Positions 1-4,499 of a stretch of DNA of 5,962 nucleotides are shown piece after piece. A program made the translations under genes and the position numbers. The notes beneath the pieces are model-generated. The model did no database searches and had not been told where the DNA came from. It saw nothing but the letters and a program-made list of their open reading frames with translations. Origin of the DNA: Erysipelothrix sp. (lineage in GTDB: Bacteria > Bacillota_I > Bacilli_A > Erysipelotrichales > Erysipelotrichaceae); contig JAAZEC010000015.1 of the NCBI GenBank assembly GCA_012512495.1, positions 1 through 5,962 of the forward strand. The letters are read 5' to 3'. Every line of letters starts with the position of its first letter. Positions within the stretch are counted from its first letter, which is position 1.

Positions 1-617
1 CCAATATTGACGAGTGAGTGGTCTTCATTTCCGACTTCCCCGATAGTTGCACGGCAAGTTCCTAAGATCTTGCGCACTTCTCCGGAAGTGAGTCTGACTG
101 TGACGTAACGATCTTCAATCCCTAGCAATTGAGCGCTTGCTCCTGCTGAACGGACGAGTTGACCGCCTTTACCTGGCTTAAGTTCGATGTTGTGAACGGT
201 TGTACCTTCTGGAATGTTATGAAGTTCTAAAGCGTTTCCGACTTTAATATCAACACTAGTTCCTGAGATAACTTCTTGTCCTACCTTGAACCCTTTTGGA
301 GCTAAGATATAACGTTTTTCACCATCTAGATAGTGTAGCAGCGCAATGTTTGCGGAACGATTTGGATCATACTCAATCGTTGCAACTTTTGCTGGAACAC
401 CATCTTTATTTCTTTTGAAGTCGATGACACGGTATTTACGTTTATGTCCGCCACCTTGGTGACGGGTTGTGATACGGCCCATGTTGTTACGGCCGCCTTT
501 TGATTTAATTGGTTCTAACAGTGATTTCTCTGGGGCTACTTTTGAAAGCTCTGAGAAGTCTAGGCCTGTCATTCCTCTGCGACCTGGCGTGGTCGGTTTA
601 TATTTCTTAATCGCCAT
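1..617 (-). CDS. rplB: 50S ribosomal protein L2, 5' part only (cut by window edge)
   Basis: L2 is a primary 23S rRNA-binding protein of the large subunit, needed for subunit association and peptidyl transferase assembly. The minus frame opens with MAIKKYKPTTPGRRGMTGLD and reads on without a stop to base 1, giving 205 complete codons of a protein that is usually about 275 residues. Typical L2 blocks are visible: GGRNNMGRITTRHQGGGHKR (about residues 41-60), IEYDPNRSANIALLHYLDGE (about 80-99) and a GKGGQLVRSAGASAQLLG stretch (about residues 150-167). The C-terminal part, with the conserved histidine region near the peptidyl transferase centre, lies outside the window. The start at 617 is supported by an AAGGAGG site at 628-634. 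It follows rplW after a 72-nt gap, the longest spacing between genes in this operon, and is presumably cotranscribed with it. Confidence 0.97.
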   Translation of the reverse strand, partial: MAIKKYKPTTPGRRGMTGLDFSELSKVAPEKSLLEPIKSKGGRNNMGRITTRHQGGGHKRKYRVIDFKRNKDGVPAKVATIEYDPNRSANIALLHYLDGEKRYILAPKGFKVGQEVISGTSVDIKVGNALELHNIPEGTTVHNIELKPGKGGQLVRSAGASAQLLGIEDRYVTVRLTSGEVRKILGTCRATIGEVGNEDHSLVNI

Positions 618-689
618 GGAATGTTTTCCTCCTTACGCATTTGTCCGGTAATAGCGTACGTCTACCGATAATTGTTTGATTCTTAAATT

Positions 690-974
690 CTAGAGAAGTT
701 CGATCTTGTCGCCTTCAGCAAGCTTGATAATTGCTTTACGCATACCAGCTTTTTTTCCAATGTATTGTCCATAACGCTTTGGTTTAGGGCGAACATTTAG
801 AATATTTACTTTTTCAACTTTGACTGAGAAAATTTCTTCAATCGCTTGTTTAACTTGAGTCTTATTGGCACCTTTTGCTACAGCGAAGGTGACACGGTTT
901 CCATCTTCATTAATGGCAACTGTTTTTTCTGTGTAAACAGGGTGCAAAATAATATCACGTGGATTATAAGCCAT
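690..974 (-). CDS. rplW: 50S ribosomal protein L23
   Basis: L23 binds 23S rRNA domain III beside the polypeptide exit tunnel and is the docking point for trigger factor and SRP. The 94-residue product has the family's usual length. It starts with a short basic N-terminus and the typical DIILHPVYTEKT motif (residues 7-18), continues with the TFAVAKGANKTQVKQAIEEI segment (29-48), and has VNILNVRPKPKR (56-67) leading into the rRNA-binding loop. The start ATG shares one base with the rplD stop (TAATG), and a GGGAGG site at 985-990, inside the rplD 3' end, sits ten bases upstream. Both point to translational coupling with rplD. The gene ends with TAG and no terminator follows, so transcription should continue into rplB. 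Confidence 0.97.
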   Translation of the reverse strand: MAYNPRDIILHPVYTEKTVAINEDGNRVTFAVAKGANKTQVKQAIEEIFSVKVEKVNILNVRPKPKRYGQYIGKKAGMRKAIIKLAEGDKIELL

Positions 975-1603
975 TATGCCCAGACCTCCCCAGCATTTTT
1001 AGCAGCCGTTTCAGTAAGAACTAGATTGTCAGCATTTAGGATGTCGTACACGTTGAGTGTTTCAACACTTAATAGCATGACGTTCTTAAGGTTTCTCATT
1101 GATAGGTATGCATTTTCAATGTTTTCGCTTGCATCAACCACGAAAATTGTTTTCTTTTCAAGGTTGAGTGCTTCTAACGTTTTGATGAATTGCTGTGTTT
1201 TGATTTCACTTAGTTCTAAGTTTTCGACTACTTTGATTCTTTCGTCAATCACTTTTTGTGATAATGCGCTTCTTAATGCTAAGCGACGCACTTTACGATT
1301 AAGCTTGATGTCGTATGAGCGAGGAGTTGGTCCGAAGACGATTCCGCCGCCTCTCCATTGTGGAGCACGGATGGACCCTTGACGGGCACGGCCGGTTCCC
1401 TTTTGACGCCATGGTTTACGTCCACCACCACTTACTTCGGAACGACCCTTTGTTTTATGGGTTCCTTGGTGAAGTGAATGTCTTTGTACCATAACAGCGT
1501 CGAACATTGCTTGAGTGTTAGGAGCAATACCAAACACGTCGGAAGCAAGTTCTATTTCGTGAAGTTCTTTTCCTTCAAGATTCAGTACTTGTAATGTAGG
1601 CAT
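974..1603 (-). CDS. rplD: 50S ribosomal protein L4
   Basis: L4 binds 23S rRNA early in assembly and sends a long loop to the exit-tunnel constriction. In enterobacteria it also represses its own operon; whether it does so here cannot be seen. The 209-residue length is normal. The N-terminal globular part is followed by the extended loop (about residues 45-95) with GGGRKPWRQKGTGRARQGS (59-77) and RAPQWRGGGIVFGPTPRSY (79-97). This is where macrolide resistance changes fall in other bacteria, and it looks wild-type here. The region after residue 100 (LNRKVRRLALRSALSQK) is also canonical. The start at 1603 has an AAGGAGG site at 1613-1619 that lies within the last codons of rplC, and only four bases separate the two genes. 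Confidence 0.97.
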   Translation of the reverse strand: MPTLQVLNLEGKELHEIELASDVFGIAPNTQAMFDAVMVQRHSLHQGTHKTKGRSEVSGGGRKPWRQKGTGRARQGSIRAPQWRGGGIVFGPTPRSYDIKLNRKVRRLALRSALSQKVIDERIKVVENLELSEIKTQQFIKTLEALNLEKKTIFVVDASENIENAYLSMRNLKNVMLLSVETLNVYDILNADNLVLTETAAKNAGEVWA

Positions 1604-1607
1604 TTGA

Positions 1608-2291
1608 TTAATCCTCCTTATCTTCGCGCAGGTCGACTAGTTCTTTTGGTTCTGTCGACTTAACTCTTTTCACAGTCTCTTTAACACTCACAATACCCTT
1701 ACGAGGTCCTGGAACGTTTCCTTTAATTAAGAGATAGTTATTTTCTGTATCAACTTTAATAATTTCAAGGCTTTGGTTAGTTCTCATTTTGTAACCTTCT
1801 TGACCCGCTTTGGTGAGTCCAGGTTTGATGCTGGAGACGTTAACACCTAAGTTAGCGAATGATCCAGGTACTCTGTGAGAGCGTGAACCGTGTGCTTTTG
1901 GTCCAATGGATTGGTTATTTCTGTAAATAGAACCCATGAAACCTTTACCGCGGCTACGGCCAGAGACGTCTACTAAGTCTCCCGCTTTGAATAGGTCAGC
2001 GTTAATTTCAGCTCCTAAATCCAACTCACCAAGGTCACTGCTCTTAAATTCTTTGACGAATTTCTTTGCAGTTGTGTTTGCCTTAGCTGCGTGTCCGCTT
2101 TCTGCTTTTCTTGCTTTGTTTGCTTTGACATCTTCATAGCCCAATTGAACAGCTTCATAGCCGTCGTTTTCGATTGTTTTCTTTTGTAGTACAACATTAG
2201 GAAGTACTTCAACAACCGTTACTGGAACTAAGGTGCCATCTGTTAAGAACACTTGCGTCATTCCTAGTTTTCTTCCGATTAAACCTTTCAT
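1608..2291 (-). CDS. rplC: 50S ribosomal protein L3, with divergent central loop and longer C-terminus
   Basis: L3 is an assembly-initiating 23S rRNA-binding protein whose extended loop reaches the peptidyl transferase centre. The N-terminus (MKGLIGRKLGMTQVF), PNVVLQKKTIENDGYEAVQL (31-50), SRGKGFMGSI (113-122), HGSRSHRVPGS (134-144) and LLIKGNVPGPRKG (187-199) are clear L3 landmarks. Two things differ from the E. coli and B. subtilis proteins as I remember them. The usual P-x-R/K-V-F-KGK-x-M/L-x-G-x-MG stretch is replaced by residues 145-166 (about FANLGVNVSSIKPGLTKAGQ). The protein has 227 residues instead of about 209, with an extra charged tail of about 18 residues that ends in DLREDKED. 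The SD AGGAGG (2297-2302) overlaps the rpsJ stop codon, suggesting coupled translation. The divergence may simply mark the lineage. Confidence 0.96.
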   Translation of the reverse strand: MKGLIGRKLGMTQVFLTDGTLVPVTVVEVLPNVVLQKKTIENDGYEAVQLGYEDVKANKARKAESGHAAKANTTAKKFVKEFKSSDLGELDLGAEINADLFKAGDLVDVSGRSRGKGFMGSIYRNNQSIGPKAHGSRSHRVPGSFANLGVNVSSIKPGLTKAGQEGYKMRTNQSLEIIKVDTENNYLLIKGNVPGPRKGIVSVKETVKRVKSTEPKELVDLREDKED

Positions 2292-2300
2292 GTTATCCTC

Positions 2301-2612
2301 CTAAAGTTTGATTTCAATATCGACGCCACTTGGCAAGTCTAAACGACTCATCGCATCAATTGTTTCGGCTGTAGGCCCAATAATCTCAATTAAACGCTTG
2401 TGGGTTCTGATTTCGAATTGTTCGCGTGAATCCTTGTATTTATGGACCGCACGTAAAACGGTGATAATTTCTTTCTCGGTTGGTAATGGAACTGGTCCAA
2501 CTACCTTTTGCACACCATGATTGTTTGCTGTTTCAACAATCTTCTGTGCTGCACTGTCGATAGTTCTGCTTTCATACGCTTTAAGACGTATGCGAATACT
2601 ATTTCTTGCCAT
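2301..2612 (-). CDS. rpsJ: 30S ribosomal protein S10
   Basis: S10 is a 30S head protein and, as NusE, a subunit of the transcription antitermination complex with NusB. The 103-residue product begins MARNSIRIRLKAYESRTID and carries the family landmarks GPVPLPTEKEIITVLRAVHK (39-58), KDSREQFEIRTHKRLIEI (60-77) and the C-terminal LPSGVDIEIKL. I place the start at the ATG at 2612, which has a strong AAAAGGAGG site at 2619-2627. The frame stays open upstream to a TTG at 2726, but that part is leader: it has no SD, matches no S10 sequence and would exceed the usual 102-103 residues. It is the first gene of the operon and is followed, after the overlapping SD, by rplC. Confidence 0.98.
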   Translation of the reverse strand: MARNSIRIRLKAYESRTIDSAAQKIVETANNHGVQKVVGPVPLPTEKEIITVLRAVHKYKDSREQFEIRTHKRLIEIIGPTAETIDAMSRLDLPSGVDIEIKL

Positions 2613-2735
2613 GGAAATCCTCCTTTTTTCTTGTCTATTTCCAATAGACCCGCTCCATGCAAATTCCCCGATCTTCTCACTGACCATGACAACGTGTCTC
2701 AGTGTGCCGGCAACCTCGCACTTCAATGCGGCGCT
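2613..2735 (-). promoter_or_regulatory. Structured 5' leader of the S10 operon
   Basis: Between the predicted transcription start (about 2735) and rpsJ lie roughly 120 nt with several perfect inverted repeats in the RNA sense. A hairpin has outer arms CACTGA (2704-2699) and TCAGTG (2683-2678) enclosing inner arms GACA (2698-2695) and TGTC (2691-2688), with an ATGG bulge. A second hairpin has arms GTCTATT (2649-2643) and AATAGAC (2639-2633) around a GGA loop, just upstream of the SD. TGGAAAT (2643-2637) could instead pair with ATTTCCA (2618-2612), which includes the first base of the start codon; this pairing excludes the second hairpin. S10-operon leaders regulate by r-protein feedback in enterobacteria. 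I cannot tell from memory whether this leader matches a described Bacillota class. Confidence 0.6.
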
Positions 2736-2740
2736 TTAAT

Positions 2741-2769
2741 AGTGTACCTTATTTAATAAGTCATTGCAA
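2741..2769 (-). promoter_or_regulatory. Predicted S10 operon promoter
   Basis: Read on the minus strand, a -35 box TTGCAA (2769-2764) is followed by a 17-nt A/T-rich spacer and a -10 box TACACT (2746-2741). This is the ideal spacing for a housekeeping sigma-70/SigA promoter, placed between the upstream terminator and rpsJ. The start of transcription should fall near 2735. This is the only good promoter I see for the whole ribosomal-protein cluster in this window; weaker upstream readthrough is possible. Confidence 0.75.
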
Positions 2770-2790
2770 GAAATAACATAACTTTTCCCT

Positions 2791-2820
2791 AATAAAAAGA
2801 GCTAGTTTTTAAACCAGCTC
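2791..2820 (-). terminator. Intrinsic terminator of the lipoprotein unit
   Basis: In the minus-strand RNA sense the arms GAGCTGGTTT (2820-2811) and AAACTAGCTC (2808-2799) form a ten-pair stem with one G-U pair and a very small loop, followed directly by TTTTTATT. It separates the lipoprotein gene from the S10 promoter. On the plus strand the same stem is followed only by TTTAT, so termination in that direction would be weaker. The arm and its flank closely match the dut terminator at 3605-3641. Confidence 0.85.
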
Positions 2821-2842
2821 TTTATCGATCCTTTTGAAGGCT
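2794..2842 (-). repeat. Degenerate second copy of the dut 3' end and terminator
   Basis: Positions 2808-2827 are identical, 20 of 20 bases, to 3622-3641, the last codons and terminator arm of dut. The neighbouring 2830-2842 matches 3665-3678 with one base missing, in the same order and orientation. About 21 bases of dut between the two blocks are absent here. On the other side, 2794-2807 resembles the dut terminator's other arm and T tract with a 2-nt gap and two base differences. In the RNA sense this still spells a DKELV-stop end, but nothing upstream encodes dUTPase. I read it as a duplicated and decayed remnant. Confidence 0.65.
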
Positions 2843-2864
2843 AAAATAGCCTATAAATCCTAGT

Positions 2865-3341
2865 CTAATGTGACACTCTACTCGATAAGCTGAGGTCATC
2901 TTCAGAACCATAGTAGCTCTTCTGACTGATGATTTCGTTGCTCTCATTGACCTTTGCTACGACGAAGTCGTAGGTTTCACATAGCTTGTAGCGCACGTCC
3001 GCTTCTTGGTTGTCGAAAACAAACTCATAACAGGGTGTACCTGGTAAGTCACTATCTTCTTCGACTGATTCACTGCTTAAGCCTTCAAGATAGGCTTTCA
3101 TATCTTGAAGCTCTTCTTCGCTTTCAAAAACAAAGAGTGGTTCTACTTCTTGGATGTCTCTACAGTTTTGAGGCCACTGATCAACCGCAGTGCATAGAGC
3201 TTCCTTACCGTTCAAGACATATGAAGCAGAGATGTCGTAGATGGCAACTGATTTGTAGCCAGTGATGGATGGCCCATCACTACTAGTGGTACATCCTGCC
3301 ATGGACAACAGTATGACAATTAGAAGTACTATCTTTTTCAT
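2865..3341 (-). CDS. Predicted secreted lipoprotein of unknown function
   Basis: I do not recognise the family. The 158-residue product starts with MKK, a hydrophobic core (residues 4-12) and a lipobox ending SMAGC with the lipid-accepting cysteine at 17, so it should be exported by Sec, lipidated and anchored to the outer face of the membrane. The mature part is acidic, with a Glu/Asp-rich stretch at about 73-98, and has four cysteines (50, 60, 104, 121), enough for two disulfides; this is unusual for a small Bacillota lipoprotein. The segment 104-145 looks like alternating beta strands (YEFVFD, YKLCETYDFVVAKV). The start has a modest AAAAGG site at 3349-3354 and overlaps the TGA of a possible small ORF by four bases. 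It has its own promoter and terminator. Its place between two copies of the dut 3' end suggests a later arrival. Confidence 0.8.
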   Translation of the reverse strand: MKKIVLLIVILLSMAGCTTSSDGPSITGYKSVAIYDISASYVLNGKEALCTAVDQWPQNCRDIQEVEPLFVFESEEELQDMKAYLEGLSSESVEEDSDLPGTPCYEFVFDNQEADVRYKLCETYDFVVAKVNESNEIISQKSYYGSEDDLSLSSRVSH

Positions 3342-3427
3342 TTCTCTACCTTTTCCTTCCTATTGGATGATGAAATGGACATGCAAATAGCAGACAATAG
3401 CCTAAGCTGGTTCGCATTGTTTTTCAT
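3338..3427 (-). CDS. Possible 29-residue leader ORF coupled to the lipoprotein gene
   Basis: An ATG at 3427 preceded by GGAG (3437-3434) at six-base spacing opens a frame that encodes MKNNANQLRLLSAICMSISS and nine more, mostly charged, residues. Its TGA overlaps the lipoprotein ATG as ATGA, the classic arrangement for translational coupling or reinitiation. The SD of this ORF is better placed than that of the lipoprotein gene. The peptide is basic, has no clear membrane segment and matches nothing I know. It could be a leader peptide, a real small protein or chance; the exact overlap and the SD are the arguments for it. Confidence 0.42.
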   Translation of the reverse strand: MKNNANQLRLLSAICMSISSSNRKEKVEK

Positions 3428-3555
3428 GAATATCTCCATTATTATTTCTGGCTGAATTACCAGTGTAAAAGGCTATTTTGTACAACCTTTCAACTTGATA
3501 AGGTGTTGTTCTAAAGTTAAGACCGATCCCCCTTCTAGAGCACCAACTTAATTAC
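3428..3555 (-). other. Untranslated leader of the lipoprotein unit, no recognised element
   Basis: Together with the promoter next to it, this forms a stretch of about 190 bases with no convincing gene on either strand. In the RNA sense, GGTG (3544-3541) and TCTA can pair with TAGA and CACC about 40 bases later, CTGG and CCAG flank an eight-base loop near 3460, and AAAGG and CCTTT enclose a small loop. None resembles a riboswitch or T-box that I can name, and there is no T tract after a hairpin. Confidence 0.35.
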
Positions 3556-3561
3556 ACATTC

Positions 3562-3591
3562 ATTATGACATCAATTCTAGATTGGTGTAAG
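3562..3591 (-). promoter_or_regulatory. Predicted promoter of the lipoprotein unit
   Basis: On the minus strand CTTACA (3591-3586) stands 18 bases upstream of CATAAT (3567-3562). The -10 is preceded by TGT, giving an extended -10 element that compensates for a four-of-six -35. The predicted transcription start is near 3555, about 130 nt before the small ORF and 215 nt before the lipoprotein gene. The spacer contains a near-palindrome around TCTAGA (3576-3581) that could be an operator, which is speculation. Confidence 0.55.
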
Positions 3592-3600
3592 CATTTAAGT

Positions 3601-3634
3601 ATATAAAAAAGAGAGCCAGTCTTTAAACCAGCTC
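3601..3634 (-). terminator. Intrinsic terminator of dut, overlapping its stop codon
   Basis: The arms GAGCTGGTTT (3634-3625) and AGACTGGCTC (3622-3613) pair over ten positions including three G-U pairs, and TCTTTTTTATAT follows. The upstream arm is the last coding sequence of dut (codons for E, L, V and most of the stop), so the stem is partly covered by the terminating ribosome. Confidence 0.75.
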
Positions 3635-3678
3635 TTTATCGGTACTTCCAAAGCCACCAGAACCCCTTTTTGAAGGCT
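3605..3678 (-). repeat. Parent copy of the direct repeat (dut 3' end plus terminator)
   Basis: This is the intact member of the repeat pair described at 2794-2842. It comprises the last codons of dut (motif 5 to the stop codon) and the terminator. The two copies lie in the same orientation about 800 bp apart and bracket the promoter, the small ORF and the lipoprotein gene. Confidence 0.6.
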
Positions 3679-4066
3679 CTAACTCGCCATTTTCTTCGAA
3701 TTCCACTTCATAATACGGGGTGATCACAATCTGGGCAATTCGCTCATTTTTAGCGATTGTCTGTGGGTCACTGCCATGGTTATGCAAGGCCACCATGATT
3801 TCCCCACGATAATCACAATCAATGACTCCCACCTTGTTAGCAGGTGCCAGATTCCTTTTCGTAGCCAATCCCGAACGAGCATAGACCAGACCCACCGTGC
3901 CTACTGGCAACTCCATTGCAATTCCGGTAGGGATAAGGACTGTTTCACCACTCGTAATAGCTACCTCTTGATTGAGGCAGGCATACAAATCAGATCCTGC
4001 TGCGAACTCACTCCCCTTCGTGGGAAGCGTTGCCAACTCATTTAACTTCTTTACTCTAACTTTCAT
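3623..4066 (-). CDS. dut: dUTP diphosphatase (trimeric dUTPase)
   Basis: It hydrolyses dUTP to dUMP and pyrophosphate in the cytoplasm, keeping uracil out of DNA and supplying thymidylate synthase. All five motifs of the homotrimeric family are present in the 147-residue product: motif 1 AGSDLYA (23-29), motif 2 ARSGLA (63-68), motif 3 GVIDCDYRGE (80-89) with the catalytic aspartate at 83 and the uracil-stacking tyrosine at 86, motif 4 NERIAQ (107-112), and the glycine-rich motif 5 RGSGGFGST (134-142) in the flexible C-terminal arm. The length is normal and the enzyme should be active. The start at 4066 has only a weak GGTGG-type SD and a very short predicted 5' UTR. It is monocistronic, with its own promoter and a terminator overlapping the stop. 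A decayed copy of its 3' end lies at 2794-2842. Confidence 0.96.
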   Translation of the reverse strand: MKVRVKKLNELATLPTKGSEFAAGSDLYACLNQEVAITSGETVLIPTGIAMELPVGTVGLVYARSGLATKRNLAPANKVGVIDCDYRGEIMVALHNHGSDPQTIAKNERIAQIVITPYYEVEFEENGELEPSKRGSGGFGSTDKELV

Positions 4067-4088
4067 CTTCTTACCACCATTTTCAACT

Positions 4089-4097
4089 ATTATAGCA
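4089..4097 (-). promoter_or_regulatory. Predicted dut promoter (extended -10)
   Basis: A consensus TATAAT (4094-4089) preceded by TGC (4097-4095) forms a full extended -10 element. No good -35 box is present at 16-19 bases (TTTAAA at 19 is the nearest). The predicted start near 4082 leaves a leader of only about 15 bases before the dut ATG. It lies between the terminator of the acetyltransferase gene and dut, as expected for a separate transcript. Confidence 0.6.
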
Positions 4098-4129
4098 TAT
4101 CTACTAGCGGCACTTTAAACTAGCGAAGT

Positions 4130-4157
4130 AAAAAAGAACTGAAGTTAATTCAGTCCT
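4130..4157 (-). terminator. Intrinsic terminator of the GNAT gene, overlapping its stop codon
   Basis: In the RNA sense AGGACTGAA (4157-4149) pairs with TTCAGTTCT (4143-4135) around a five-base loop, with one G-U pair, and a run of six T follows (4135-4130). The TGA stop codon of the acetyltransferase gene (4152-4150) lies in the first arm. Confidence 0.8.
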
Positions 4158-4440
4158 TGTTTGAATGACGTGCATCAATGTGTTGATACTTGTCGGGTTC
4201 CTTATCGAATTTACTGACGACATACGGGCAAACCGGCATGATGAGTTGTTGATCACGGGTTGCTTTTTCGACAGCGGCATCCACCAGTTGAGCAGCAATA
4301 CCTTGTCCTCTCAGACTAGGATCCGTGAATGTGTGATTCACCCAGAGCACATTGTCTTTCTCTTGCCAGGTTATTTCAGCAACCGTTTCATTGTTTTCAT
4401 TAAAACCAGCAATGCGATTTTCTTCTTCTATTAGTTTCAT
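4150..4440 (-). CDS. Short GNAT-fold N-acetyltransferase, YjdJ type
   Basis: The product resembles the small single-domain GNAT proteins of the YjdJ type (Acetyltransf_CG), about 90-100 residues long, for which I know no firm substrate. The acetyl-CoA pyrophosphate-binding signature is visible as DPSLRGQGIAAQLVDAAVEK (residues 40-59), preceded by the strand VLWVNHTFT and followed by the characteristic IMPVCPYVVSKF (67-78). I start it at the ATG at 4440, giving 96 residues, because the GAGGTG site at 4448-4453 is six to seven bases upstream. A GTG three codons earlier is part of that SD and has no SD of its own. It is divergent from the DUF2721 gene and followed by its own terminator. The acetyl acceptor cannot be told from the sequence. 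Confidence 0.9.
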   Translation of the reverse strand: MKLIEEENRIAGFNENNETVAEITWQEKDNVLWVNHTFTDPSLRGQGIAAQLVDAAVEKATRDQQLIMPVCPYVVSKFDKEPDKYQHIDARHSNKD

Positions 4441-4476
4441 TGTCTTCACCTCACAATCATTGTATCATTATGTTAC
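4440..4476. promoter_or_regulatory. Divergent promoter region between the GNAT and DUF2721 genes
   Basis: Only 59 bases separate the two divergent start codons. On the plus strand TTGTCT (4440-4445), 17 bases and TATCAT (4463-4468) form a plausible promoter for the membrane protein, with its -35 inside the first GNAT codon. On the minus strand CATAAT (4472-4467) or TGATACAAT (4467-4459) could serve as the -10 for the GNAT gene, both without a good -35. The two -10 elements overlap, so the promoters would compete. Confidence 0.4.
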
Positions 4477-4499
4477 TTATCAAGAAGAGGAGATGCTTC

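Noticed and set aside
646..667. Inverted repeat CGGTA/TACCG in the rplW-rplB gap
   Set aside because: It is only five pairs with a twelve-base loop and no T tract, so neither a terminator nor a convincing regulatory site; it may merely fill the wider gap.
846..1382. Plus-strand open frame of 178 codons opposite rplW and rplD
   Set aside because: It is antisense to two certain ribosomal-protein genes, has no SD, and its composition is that of a complement frame.
2613..2726. N-terminal extension of S10 in frame back to a TTG at 2726
   Set aside because: It has no SD, it does not resemble S10, and the sequence is better explained as a structured leader. The ATG at 2612 has an excellent SD and gives the standard length.
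2838..2852. Perfect small palindrome AGGCTA/TAGCCT after the lipoprotein stop codon
   Set aside because: It is six pairs with no T tract. The stronger terminator follows 20 bases later, so this may only add to 3' end stability.
2954..3265. Plus-strand open frame of 103 codons opposite the lipoprotein gene
   Set aside because: It has no SD or promoter, and the opposite strand has a clear signal peptide and lipobox.
3398..3412. TAGCCT and AGCTGGTT close together on the plus strand, echoing the terminator repeat in inverted orientation
   Set aside because: The matches are 6 and 8 bases with different spacing and no flanking similarity; chance is the simplest explanation.
4447..4449. GTG at 4449 as the GNAT start
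   Set aside because: It lies in the SD of the ATG at 4440 and has no SD of its own; the ATG gives the usual family length.
4440..4499. Upstream TTG start adding 20 residues to the DUF2721 protein
   Set aside because: No SD precedes it, the added residues do not fit a membrane protein N-terminus, and the ATG at 4500 has a strong SD.
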